Assembly (NCBI RefSeq): GCF_009617585.1
Contig: NZ_WIXI01000045.1
Coordinates: 248,001 to 312,000, forward strand
Direction: 5' to 3'
Origin: Endobacterium cereale
GTDB lineage: Bacteria > Pseudomonadota > Alphaproteobacteria > Rhizobiales > Rhizobiaceae
DNA length: 64,000 bases
In this document: in pieces, positions 52,862 to 62,181 of the stretch
Position numbering within the stretch: position 1 is the stretch's first letter
Layout of the letters: every line of letters starts with the position of its first letter
Notes under the pieces: generated by a model
Database searches by the model: none
Seen by the model: only the letters and a program-made list of their open reading frames with translations
Told to the model about the DNA's origin: nothing
Translations under genes and position numbers: made by a program

Positions 52862-52888
52862 CTGGCACTCACATATGAGGAGTGCTAA
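52862..52888. promoter_or_regulatory. CIRCE element (HrcA operator)
   Basis: CTGGCACTC-N9-GAGTGCTAA. The consensus is TTAGCACTC-N9-GAGTGCTAA, so the right arm is perfect and the left arm has two differences. It lies just after the promoter and before groS, the standard position for HrcA repression. Confidence 0.9.
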
Positions 52889-52944
52889 CATCATCACGCG
52901 GGCCTCACCGGCCCGTCCATGTCATTTGATCGAGGGATTAGACA

Positions 52945-53241
52945 ATGACAAGCACAACTTTCCGCCCCCTGCACGATCGCGTTGTCGTCAAGCGCGTCGA
53001 GTCTGAAGAAAAGACCAAGGGTGGCATCATCATCCCTGACACCGCCAAGGAAAAGCCGGCTGAAGGCGAAATCATCGCTGTCGGCGCTGGCGCACGCGAC
53101 GACAAGGGCACGCTTGTTGCTCTCGACGTCAAGGTTGGCGACCGCGTTCTGTTCGGCAAGTGGTCGGGCACTGAAGTCAAGCTCGATGGCGTCGACCTTC
53201 TGATCATGAAGGAATCCGACATCATGGGCGTTATCGGCTGA
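52945..53241 (+). CDS. groS: Co-chaperonin GroES
   Basis: A 98-residue 10-kDa chaperonin that caps the GroEL ring. Conserved segments are [20 protein letters not shown] with the mobile loop [10 protein letters not shown] (residues about 22-31), [20 protein letters not shown] and the closing [13 protein letters not shown]. Length is typical. The start follows GAGGGATTAGACA. groL starts 68 bases later on the same transcript. Confidence 0.97.
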   Translation: MTSTTFRPLHDRVVVKRVESEEKTKGGIIIPDTAKEKPAEGEIIAVGAGARDDKGTLVALDVKVGDRVLFGKWSGTEVKLDGVDLLIMKESDIMGVIG

Positions 53242-53291
53242 TTTTCAGTCGATCCTTCCTTTCGATAATCAGAAATCACCATTGAGCTTAA

Positions 53292-54953
<1,662 letters not shown>

Positions 54954-54996
54954 GACCGAAAGGTCTTATGTCTGAGCCAACCGGTTCAGAATACGG

Positions 54997-55024
54997 AAAG
55001 GGCGGTCGCAAGGCCGCCCTTTTT
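54997..55024 (+). terminator. groESL terminator
   Basis: A 9-bp stem AAAGGGCGG / CCGCCCTTT with an 8-base loop, running into TTTTT, 44 bases after groL stop. Confidence 0.9.
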
Positions 55025-55112
55025 CGTGTTTGATGCGCAAAACCGGTTGAGTGCAAGTTATTGTGCCCTAGATGCCTGATGGCATTGACGCAAGCAGAAG
55101 CTCCCCCATCGC

Positions 55113-55655
55113 ATGTCACTGACAATCCTGCCTTATGAAAACCTGCCGACCGGGACTGACCTGCAGACCTTTGAGACGGCGATCGGCTACCGCCTTCCGG
55201 ACGCCTACCGGCAATTTCTGCTCACCTATAATGGCGGCAGATTTCCCCAACCGGTGAATGCCCTTGAACAGGGGATCGCGCTGTGTTTTCCGGGCGAAAC
55301 CATCAGCCCCGAACTGGCCGAGATAGACTATTACGCCCCGGGCAATCTTTGGGACATTGCGCCGTTTTACGGACTTCTGCGCCAACCGGGCGACTATGGT
55401 GATATTGCCGAATTACACGCTTTCCGCTTCAAGGAGATGCCGCCCGAACTGCTTGCCATCGCAAGCCAGATGGGCAATGCCCAATATTTTCTCTGCCTCG
55501 ATGGAGAAAGGCGCGGCGAGGTTCTGTTCAGCTCCTATGAGACCCATCGCAAATATCGCGAGGACGAGCCGATCACGCAGGCTGATTTCGTTTGCGTGGC
55601 GAAAAGCTTTTCCGCCTTGTTTGAGAGTTTGGACTGGCGGCTTATTCCGGATTGA
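55113..55655 (+). CDS. SMI1/KNR4-family protein (probable immunity protein)
   Basis: A 180-residue soluble protein. The N-terminal half follows the SMI1/KNR4 (SUKH) pattern: FETAIGYRLPDAYRQFLLTY near residue 18 with the invariant-looking LP..YR.FL...NGG, and later YGDIAELHAFRFKEMPPELL and a closing FSALFESLDWRL. SUKH proteins are often immunity proteins against nuclease or deaminase toxins of polymorphic systems. It is first of three plus-strand genes (48 and 10 base gaps) after groL; no toxin is present. Confidence 0.75.
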   Translation: MSLTILPYENLPTGTDLQTFETAIGYRLPDAYRQFLLTYNGGRFPQPVNALEQGIALCFPGETISPELAEIDYYAPGNLWDIAPFYGLLRQPGDYGDIAELHAFRFKEMPPELLAIASQMGNAQYFLCLDGERRGEVLFSSYETHRKYREDEPITQADFVCVAKSFSALFESLDWRLIPD

Positions 55656-55703
55656 CGGCAGGCCCGGCAACAAAACCTCGAGCTCCCAGGTTAAGGCATC
55701 AAT

Positions 55704-56261
55704 ATGATTTACAGCATTTCCGGAAGTGACGACCACCCGCTCGGCCGGCTTCAAGCTGTTCGCGACGAAGAGTGCCGCGAGGCCATGTATAGCGGCGACA
55801 TCCATGTCGGGGATTTCGATGCGAATGCTATGAACCGCGACGATTTCCATTTCACCGACGTCATCGACAGTTTTTGCGTGCCGGTCTTCAACGCCCGTTT
55901 CAAACAGGCTTGCGAGGCACTCGCGCCGGGGGCGGTGGAGTTTCACCAAGTGCGGCTTGTCTGGGGCAAGGAAGACCTGCTCGAATGGGTGGGAGGCCAG
56001 ATCGAGGGGTTTTACGTCGTCCGGCCCAGGATCGTTGATATTATCGACGAAAACCTCACCCCGATGCGCTTCTGGCCGAAACTCAAGACATTCAAGCTTG
56101 AAGATTATGTCATCACGGCGCTTCCGCCACAGGCACTCGGCCTGTTCGTCGATCTCAAACGACCGCATCAATTCATGGTCACCGAGCCGATGAGAGAGTT
56201 GCTGCAGGCCAGCGGCATTCGCGCCAGATACTGGCCGTTGCCAGTCCATATCTCCCAATAG
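55704..56261 (+). CDS. Imm11/DUF1629-like protein (probable immunity protein)
   Basis: A 185-residue soluble protein. The middle and end resemble the Imm11/DUF1629 immunity family: EGFYVVRPRIVDIIDENLTP near residue 107 (the usual ...yvlNp...vvDciD...), KTFKLEDYVITALPPQALGLF, and the ending VTEPMRELLQASGIRARYW. The assignment is from memory of family patterns, moderately sure. Spacing to its neighbours (48 and 10 bases) suggests one transcript with the SMI1/KNR4 and the 129-residue genes. Confidence 0.6.
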   Translation: MIYSISGSDDHPLGRLQAVRDEECREAMYSGDIHVGDFDANAMNRDDFHFTDVIDSFCVPVFNARFKQACEALAPGAVEFHQVRLVWGKEDLLEWVGGQIEGFYVVRPRIVDIIDENLTPMRFWPKLKTFKLEDYVITALPPQALGLFVDLKRPHQFMVTEPMRELLQASGIRARYWPLPVHISQ

Positions 56262-56271
56262 GAACACGTCC

Positions 56272-56661
56272 ATGCATTTCCATCACGTCTTTGAAATCGA
56301 GACCGCCCTGTTTCAGGGCACTGCTTCGCGTCCGGGCGGGATCAACGAGATGATCGGCGGCGATGAAATGGCGGCCTGGCTGCAGGCCGCGCTGGTGGAG
56401 AAAGGGCTGAATTGCGGCGAGCCTTATGCAGAGGACCACGGATGGGATTTCGAGATCCGCCATGAGGGGGGCCGTTATCTCGTCGTCTGCTCCTGCGACT
56501 TTGAAACCGAGAGCGAGGCAACGCAACGGCATGCGGTGCAGGTGGCCCATCTGAAGGGCAACGCTATCGAACCCAACCCGGTTTTGAACCTCGTACGCAG
56601 TGTGCTTGAATCTGAGCCTGCCATGACGATCACCGCCGATGAGGCAAAACGTCGGCGCTAG
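56272..56661 (+). CDS. Protein of unknown function in the immunity-like cluster
   Basis: A 129-residue protein with no signal peptide. A segment EPYAEDHGWDFEIRHEGGRY and the following VVCSCDFETESEATQRHAVQ contain two close Cys and are rich in acidic residues, which suits a small immunity-type fold. I recognise no family. It begins 10 bases after the Imm11-like gene and ends in a hairpin at 56720-56747. Function unknown. Confidence 0.6.
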   Translation: MHFHHVFEIETALFQGTASRPGGINEMIGGDEMAAWLQAALVEKGLNCGEPYAEDHGWDFEIRHEGGRYLVVCSCDFETESEATQRHAVQVAHLKGNAIEPNPVLNLVRSVLESEPAMTITADEAKRRR

Positions 56662-56719
56662 ATTTCCCCCACAAGGCGCGGAATGTTGTCTCTATGCTTT
56701 GTTCAGAAAAATGATCGAC

Positions 56720-56747
56720 GAAAGGGCGGCATTCGTGCCGCCCTTTC
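56720..56747. terminator. Bidirectional terminator between convergent genes
   Basis: A perfect 12-bp stem GAAAGGGCGGCA / TGCCGCCCTTTC closed by a UUCG tetraloop. Very stable. There is no long T-tract on either side, so it acts as a bidirectional barrier. Confidence 0.75.
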
Positions 56748-56788
56748 GCATTGTGGGTATCGCTCCAAGGCCTTGCGGCGGTTTCCGT

Positions 56789-57994
56789 TTACACCTCGAC
56801 CACCTTGGCTCCCGCACCCCGACGCTGGATGGCAGGGGCACAAAACGTTGCCAGCGCGACCAGAACAAGCACGACGATCATCGCATTGCGCAGACCGTAT
56901 TCCTCGCCCACGAAACCCAGAAGCGGCGGGCCGACGAGGAAGGCGACATACCCCGCAACGGCTACGATTTTCACGCGGGCCGCACCGTTAGGGCCGGAAT
57001 CGCCGGCTGCCGAGAGCGCGACAGGAAAACCGAGCGATGCGCCGAGGCCCCACAAGATCACGGCCACTGCCGCCAGAGCCGGATGGCTGGCGAAGATGAC
57101 GATGGCGATGCCCGCCGCCCCGGTGACGGCGCTGACCGCCACCACGGCCGCCCGACCATAACGGTTGAGAAGCACGCCGCCGCCGAAACGGCCGACCGTC
57201 ATGGCGGTGGCGAAACCGAGAAAGACCATCGAACCGGCTGTCGGGCTGAAACCGTATTCATCGACCATCAGCAAGGGCAGCCAGTCGTTCGCAGCGCCTT
57301 CGGCGAGCGCCATCGCCAGAACAATGAAGCCTATCAGCAGAACGACCGGTTCTTTCCAGACGGGGGTGTGTCGGGCCGAACCATCCGTATGGGTGCCCTC
57401 GCCTTCCTGAACGACGGAAGTGACCGGGATATGCCTGATCGCGGTGGCGATGACCGGGATGCAGATCAGTGCGATCACCGCCATGTGCCATGCAACCGGG
57501 AAATGCAGGGCATTGAGAGCGATACTGATCAGGGCGCCAAAGACCGTGCCGAGGCTGAAAAAACCATGCAGCGCATGGAGAAGATGTTTGCCGGTGATGC
57601 ACTCCACGTCTGCGCCATCGATATTGACGGCGATTTCCGCCGCACCGACGCCAAGGCCGAAAAACGCCAAGCCCAGGGCAACCGTCAGCGACGATGCGAT
57701 CGTGACGCCGAATGCCAAAGTGGCCAGCGACAAGATGATGAAACAAAGCCCCGTGAACATCACTTTGCGTGTGCCGAAACGGCCGACCAGCGCGCCGGCA
57801 CTCAGGATGCCTGTCATCGAGCCGACGGACAGGCCGAACAGCACCGCTCCCATTTCGGCGATCGACACGCCGAGACTGTCACGGATGGCCGGGGTGCGTG
57901 TGACCCAGGATGCCATGGAGAGGCCGGGAATGAAGAAGAACGCAAACAATGCCAACCGGCGTTTCTGAATTGAGGTGGTCAAGAAAAACTCCAT
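56789..57994 (-). CDS. Major facilitator superfamily transporter
   Basis: A 401-residue membrane transporter with about 12 helices. The first loop carries the MFS-type GRFGTRKVMFTGL near residue 78 and the second half a repeat GRFGGGVLLNRYGRAAVV near 270. ATG 57994 is preferred over 58045. It diverges from a TetR-family regulator with a shared palindromic operator at 58013-58046, a layout typical of drug or sugar efflux pumps and their repressors. Substrate unknown. Confidence 0.85.
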   Translation of the reverse strand: MEFFLTTSIQKRRLALFAFFFIPGLSMASWVTRTPAIRDSLGVSIAEMGAVLFGLSVGSMTGILSAGALVGRFGTRKVMFTGLCFIILSLATLAFGVTIASSLTVALGLAFFGLGVGAAEIAVNIDGADVECITGKHLLHALHGFFSLGTVFGALISIALNALHFPVAWHMAVIALICIPVIATAIRHIPVTSVVQEGEGTHTDGSARHTPVWKEPVVLLIGFIVLAMALAEGAANDWLPLLMVDEYGFSPTAGSMVFLGFATAMTVGRFGGGVLLNRYGRAAVVAVSAVTGAAGIAIVIFASHPALAAVAVILWGLGASLGFPVALSAAGDSGPNGAARVKIVAVAGYVAFLVGPPLLGFVGEEYGLRNAMIVVLVLVALATFCAPAIQRRGAGAKVVEV

Positions 57995-58012
57995 CGGCCA
58001 CGTTAGGAACAA

Positions 58013-58046
58013 ATGTACACTTGCGCTATGTACGTTTGTACGCATA
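58013..58046. promoter_or_regulatory. Candidate TetR operator between divergent MFS and regulator genes
   Basis: Overlapping inverted repeats GTACA-N9-TGTAC (58015-58033) and TATGTAC-GTTT-GTACGCATA (58027-58046) lie in the 85-base gap. Arms resemble TetR-family sites. Binding by the adjacent regulator is inferred. Confidence 0.6.
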
Positions 58047-58079
58047 AGACGTCAAGGCGTGAATGAAGGGAATAGACAG

Positions 58080-58640
58080 ATGGCGGCAGAAGGATCTTCG
58101 GGCGGCAACAGGCGATATGATCCCGACCGCAAGGCGCGGATCATCGAGGCGACGCTGGAGGTCATTGCCGTTCAGGGTGTATCCGGCACCACACACCGGC
58201 GGGTGGCGGAAGCGGCCGACGTGCCGCTGGGCTCGATGACCTATCATTTCGCCAGCCTCGACGACCTGATCGAGCAGGCGTTTCTCAAACTCACGCAGGA
58301 GATCGCCCACCACTTCGACGCGGCGTTTCAAAAGGCGCAAACGGCAGAGGAAGCGCGTGAGGCAGTGGTGGACGTCATGTGCGGCTGGTTCGCCATGACC
58401 GAACGGAAAATGACCCTTATTCTGGAGCTATACGCCTATGTGGCGCGCAAGCCGGATATCCGCCACGTCATGACCGGATGGATGGCCAAGAGCCGGGAGG
58501 CGCTCGAGCGACATTTTTCGCCCGATGTGGCCACATCGCTTGACGCCATAATCGAGGGCGCAACGATCCACAATTTCATGTATCCCGAGGGGATACCGCG
58601 CGAGGCGGCCCGGCGCATCGTGGCAAAGCTGTCGAGCTGA
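58080..58640 (+). CDS. TetR-family transcriptional regulator
   Basis: A 186-residue repressor. The TetR helix-turn-helix is at residues about 16-62 (KARIIEATLEVIAVQGVSGT, TTHRRVAEAADVPLGSMTYH, with the closing YHFASLDDLIEQAF). The C-terminal ligand domain is helical (LILELYAYVARKPDIRHVMT). ATG 58080 is chosen by position relative to the operator; the frame is open from 57975. It probably controls the divergent MFS gene. Confidence 0.92.
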   Translation: MAAEGSSGGNRRYDPDRKARIIEATLEVIAVQGVSGTTHRRVAEAADVPLGSMTYHFASLDDLIEQAFLKLTQEIAHHFDAAFQKAQTAEEAREAVVDVMCGWFAMTERKMTLILELYAYVARKPDIRHVMTGWMAKSREALERHFSPDVATSLDAIIEGATIHNFMYPEGIPREAARRIVAKLSS

Positions 58641-58712
58641 CAAAACCCGTATGACGTCCGAAACATCATATTAGGTGACTATACTCGGCGTCATGACCTG
58701 CGCGGAGATGAA

Positions 58713-59243
58713 ATGGCTATCAGAAACTATCTGATCGAGGGCATCTCCGGCGCCGGCAAAACCTCGGTTGCGACGGAACTCGAACGGCGCGGTTACCATG
58801 TCATCCACGGCGATCGAACGCTGGCTTATAGCGGTGATCCACGAACCGGTGAACCACTAGAAAACACCGCGTGGCACACGAACAGTCACGATCCCGGCTT
58901 CGTTCACGCACATCACGTGTGGGATATAAACAAGGTTCGAACCTTGCTGGTCGACCAAAACCATCCGGTCTCGTTCTTCTGCGGCGGCTCAAGGAATTTT
59001 CATCAATTCATCGGCCTGTTCGACGGCGTTTTTGTGCTAGATATCGATGTCGAGACCTTGAAGAGCCGGCTTGCCGAGAGACCGGACGGCGAATTCGGCA
59101 GCAATCCGGGCGAACAGGCACTGATCCTGCGCCTGCACGCCACAAAAGAAGACATTCCCGCCAGTGCAGTGGCCATCAACGCGACACGACCGCTCGCATC
59201 TGTGGTTGATGATCTGCTGGCGAAATGCATCACCGGTTCCTGA
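58713..59243 (+). CDS. P-loop nucleotide kinase-like protein
   Basis: A 176-residue cytoplasmic protein of the AAA/shikimate-kinase-like P-loop fold. Walker A is LIEGISGAGKTSVATEL near residue 9; the Asp-rich segment VFVLDIDVETLKSRLAE near 113 resembles the Walker B and lid region of small-molecule kinases. The substrate is unknown; the protein is not a clear shikimate, gluconate or adenylate kinase. GGAG-ATGAA precedes ATG 58713. Its last 14 bases overlap the 3' end of the convergent lytic transglycosylase. Confidence 0.65.
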   Translation: MAIRNYLIEGISGAGKTSVATELERRGYHVIHGDRTLAYSGDPRTGEPLENTAWHTNSHDPGFVHAHHVWDINKVRTLLVDQNHPVSFFCGGSRNFHQFIGLFDGVFVLDIDVETLKSRLAERPDGEFGSNPGEQALILRLHATKEDIPASAVAINATRPLASVVDDLLAKCITGS

Positions 59244-60162
59244 ACACCGTGCATGGCACCGACACCGCCTTGATCGCCGCGCAGAGCTTGTCGGCTTCCT
59301 CGCGCGTTTCGCGGCCGATGCGTGCCGCATAACGCGGGCGATAACCGAAATTGCCGCCGCGCTGGCGTACGATCAGCGCACGCTCGACATTCAATGGCTC
59401 CGGCAACCGGAGGATGGCGCGCGTAAACAGCTGGTCGACAATGGCCGGGCGATAATGCGCGGCAAGCTGCACACCCCACGGCGCCCAATCGGCAGAGCCG
59501 GCAAACACCGGTTCATTCATTCGCCGTGTGTCGGCCAGCACGGTGCAGGCTTCAAGGAACGGGCGCTTTTCATCCAGCTCCGGTGCTGCCGTTTCGGGTG
59601 GTTTGTCCCGCCACATCTCGATCGTGGCACCTGTGATCGCAAAGACGTAATCGCGGGTTTCGATCGGCAGGCGCTCATTCGAGAGAAACCGCCCAAGACC
59701 GTTTTCTCCGGCATTATAGGCGGCGGCGGCATAGCCGAAATTGCCGAAACGGGTTTTCATCTCGCCCAGATAATTCGCCGAGGCATCGAGCGCCTCGATT
59801 GCATCGAAACTGTTGGAAAGCCCGCGCATGCGCGCCGTGCCGGGCATGAACTGGGCAATGCCCTCCGCGCCTTTTGGGCTGACTGCTTCCGGCCGGAACA
59901 GGCTTTCGCGCCAGATCAGCCGGGCGAAAAAGGCTGGCGGAACAGCATGGGCGCGGGCGAAATGTTCGATGGTGCGGCACAGATCGGTGTTGAATGTTTC
60001 GCGCCTCATGCAGAGCGTCGGCGAGGCATCGGGGCGTTCGTAGAGACATTTGTTCTTGTCCGGCGGTCCGGTCGGTTGCGCCGCCTCGGCCGGGCCGAAA
60101 ACTCCGGCCAGAAACAGCAGGGCACTGCCGGTCAACAACACGGATCTTCGCGCGAAACCCAT
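59230..60162 (-). CDS. Lytic transglycosylase (SLT domain)
   Basis: A 310-residue exported muramidase-like enzyme. A signal peptide (RRSVLLTGSALLFLAGVFG, then AEAAQP) is followed by the transglycosylase domain: the catalytic Glu in LIWRESLFRPEAVSPKGAEG near residue 82, QFMPGTARMRGL, and YAAAAYNAGENGLGRFL near 152. Such enzymes cut peptidoglycan to form 1,6-anhydro ends. A C-terminal region of about 120 residues is unassigned (RRGGNFGYRPRYAARIG). Its 3' end overlaps the P-loop gene by 14 bases. Confidence 0.9.
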   Translation of the reverse strand: MGFARRSVLLTGSALLFLAGVFGPAEAAQPTGPPDKNKCLYERPDASPTLCMRRETFNTDLCRTIEHFARAHAVPPAFFARLIWRESLFRPEAVSPKGAEGIAQFMPGTARMRGLSNSFDAIEALDASANYLGEMKTRFGNFGYAAAAYNAGENGLGRFLSNERLPIETRDYVFAITGATIEMWRDKPPETAAPELDEKRPFLEACTVLADTRRMNEPVFAGSADWAPWGVQLAAHYRPAIVDQLFTRAILRLPEPLNVERALIVRQRGGNFGYRPRYAARIGRETREEADKLCAAIKAVSVPCTVFRNR

Positions 60163-60403
60163 CCGGACCTGACACTCCCATGCGTTGATCGGACCCGGAT
60201 GGTAGCCGGTTTCGATCCGGGCGCAACGGTGCCTGAAAGGCGGTCCGTGTTTCGGGGCCCAAGCCCGGGCTTCGGGATATTACCTCACCCTCATGCTTCC
60301 TTAAAAAGGGTAATAACACCAATGGTTTTCGCGGAATATCCGGTTGTGTTTGCTCACCCACGCCCTAAATCTGCCACCAGGCGAGGATGGGACAAAAGAC
60401 GCC

Positions 60404-61129
60404 ATGAACAGGGCTGAGAAGACGAAGATCGCGCAAGGCGGATGGCCGTACCTGCTGTTTATCGTCGGCTGCTTTCTTCTCTATATCTGCGGCATCCATA
60501 TCGGCCAGATCGCAGCAATCGCACGTCCATGGCCGGAAAACATGGACGCGCTGTTGTGGAATGCGCCCTTCAGCGGGCGCGTATTTCGCGGCGCCGGAAC
60601 CGTCATTTTCCTGCTGTTCGCGACCGTGACGCTGGCCGGCCTTCAGGCGTTCCGATCACTGACCGACCTGATGGATGCCGCGCGGGATCGGCTGCAGGGG
60701 CTGGACAGACGACATGTCGCTGCCGTGATCGGCACTTCCATTTTTGGCCTGCCACTGCTCATCGGCGCCAGCATGTTTCTTCCCAAGCTTCTGATCGGCA
60801 TCGGTTTTCTCGTCCTTGGCGGAGCGCTGCTGATCAATATGGGAGTGGCCGGTTACGCCGTTCTAGCGGTTGCATGGGTCACGGCAGGCTCTATGCTGTC
60901 CGAAGACATGATGCGCCGCTCCTATGATCTTCATGAAGACTGTCGCCCCGGTGCACAGATCATGCTCAGAAGTAGCGAGCCCCTTGCCTGCTCATCCATT
61001 CAGGAACTCGGCCTCTATCACGGCGTGCTGATCCGCAGCGAAACGAAATCGACCTTCGTGCCGATCGATGAACTCGATCAGCAATCGGTGATCGAGGCGG
61101 TGGGGCGCATGGGCAATCTGCTGTTTTGA
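60404..61129 (+). CDS. Integral membrane protein, tandem paralog 1
   Basis: A 241-residue membrane protein with about five helices: near residues 15-38 (PYLLFIVGCFLLYICGIHIG), 63-82, 105-125 (AAVIGTSIFGLPLLIGASMF), 127-147 and 149-166. A polar tail ends in EDCRPGAQIMLRSSEPLACS, then LGLYHGVLIRSETKSTFVPI. ATG 60404 is preferred over 60344. It is a clear paralog of the next gene: matching first helix, the pattern RPxPEN after it, and the tail (C-x13-C, then xYxGVLxxxxxxxxFVPxxxxD). No family recognised. The 241 bases upstream (60163-60403) show no clear promoter. Confidence 0.7.
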   Translation: MNRAEKTKIAQGGWPYLLFIVGCFLLYICGIHIGQIAAIARPWPENMDALLWNAPFSGRVFRGAGTVIFLLFATVTLAGLQAFRSLTDLMDAARDRLQGLDRRHVAAVIGTSIFGLPLLIGASMFLPKLLIGIGFLVLGGALLINMGVAGYAVLAVAWVTAGSMLSEDMMRRSYDLHEDCRPGAQIMLRSSEPLACSSIQELGLYHGVLIRSETKSTFVPIDELDQQSVIEAVGRMGNLLF

Positions 61130-61167
61130 ACATGACTGACCACATCGCTTTTTTCAGGGACAAAACC

Positions 61168-61899
61168 ATGACGGCAGCAAACCCGACAGTGACCCGCTCG
61201 ACACCCTCGCGGTTTGCGCTGTGGCTGGTGTTTTTATGCGCGATCGCCTTCGTGGCAGGCATGCATGTCGGCATTATCGGCTCCCTTCGCCCCATGCCGG
61301 AGAACCGCGACGTGCTTGTGGAAAACGCCGTCGTGAGTTGGCTGACGCTGAAGCGGACTGGGCTGGCACTGGTCTTTCTGCTGTTCTGGGACCAGCTTTC
61401 GGTGAAAACCGTGGGGCTCGAACCGGAGACGGGACGGAAGACGCCGGGCCATGTGTTTCACCGGCTGCGCGATCTCGACAAGATGCTGATCACGCTCCTC
61501 GTTGCCCCTGCCCTGTTCTTCCTGCCCGCATGGTTCGCATTCGGAGGCCATGGCTTTGCCGCCGTTCTGATGGCGGCGATCGTGTTGTATTGCGGTCCGC
61601 TGTTCCTGCCGCTCGGCGCTCTTGGCCGCATTGCGCTCATGGCCCTGTGGTTTGCCATCGGCTGGACGGGCGCCGACCTGTTTGGCCGGGCGATGACGGA
61701 CGAGAGCACGGAATGTCAGGCCGCACTCGTGCTGAAATCTGGAGAAGCACTGCCTTGCGAAACCGTGATCGGCCTGCGCAATTACGAGGGCGTGCTGGTG
61801 GTGAAGGATGGCAGGTCGCGTTTCGTGCCGCTGGCGGATATCGATGCTGCCGCGCTGGGAAAAACGGTGCGCTGGGCCGCAGATGATCTGCTGCGGTGA
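61168..61899 (+). CDS. Integral membrane protein, tandem paralog 2
   Basis: A 243-residue membrane protein, paralog of the preceding gene. ATG 61168 has AGGGA about 7 bases upstream; ATG 61132 is also in frame. Helices mirror those of the first copy (ALWLVFLCAIAFVAGMHVGI near 14-35, LLVAPALFFLPAWFAFGG, MAAIVLYCGPLFLPLG) and the tail reads CQAALVLKSGEALPCETVIG, LRNYEGVLVVKDGRSRFVPL. Two Cys separated by 13 residues in the tail are conserved with copy 1. The pair lies 38 bases apart and probably forms one transcript. Function unknown. Confidence 0.7.
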   Translation: MTAANPTVTRSTPSRFALWLVFLCAIAFVAGMHVGIIGSLRPMPENRDVLVENAVVSWLTLKRTGLALVFLLFWDQLSVKTVGLEPETGRKTPGHVFHRLRDLDKMLITLLVAPALFFLPAWFAFGGHGFAAVLMAAIVLYCGPLFLPLGALGRIALMALWFAIGWTGADLFGRAMTDESTECQAALVLKSGEALPCETVIGLRNYEGVLVVKDGRSRFVPLADIDAAALGKTVRWAADDLLR

Positions 61900-62085
61900 A
61901 AACAGTTTTGGCGACACTGGCAACCAGATGAGCGCCGGCACACTGACGGAGACTTCGCATCGGAAAAGCGGCTTTCGCTGATCCTTGCAGACACGTCGGC
62001 AGGCTTTGCGAGGCCATTCGATGTCGTTGCCATGTCCGTCACGGCAGCAAAGACCAACTGGGCCTTCAGGCTGTTTGACGACTGA
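61900..62085 (+). other. Open frame continuing after the second paralog stop; possible remnant
   Basis: In the 282-base gap before the antiporter, the frame of the preceding gene stays open for 61 codons after its TGA and ends at TGA 62083-62085. It contains a passably coding stretch (FASEKRLSLILADTSAGFAR) but no start and no ribosome site. It could be a decayed 3' fragment or chance in G+C-rich DNA. No family recognised. Confidence 0.2.
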
Positions 62086-62181
62086 GCGCGCTGGCCAAGC
62101 AGCCGATCCGGCCTATCTGACGTCTATCACGATGCCGCATCCGCCCCGCCACATTGCCCTATTTGCCGTCAGGATCCCCGC

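Noticed and set aside
58936-58945. GGTTCGAACC considered as a tRNA T-arm
   Set aside because: It lies within the P-loop gene and has no acceptor, D-arm or anticodon stem around it.
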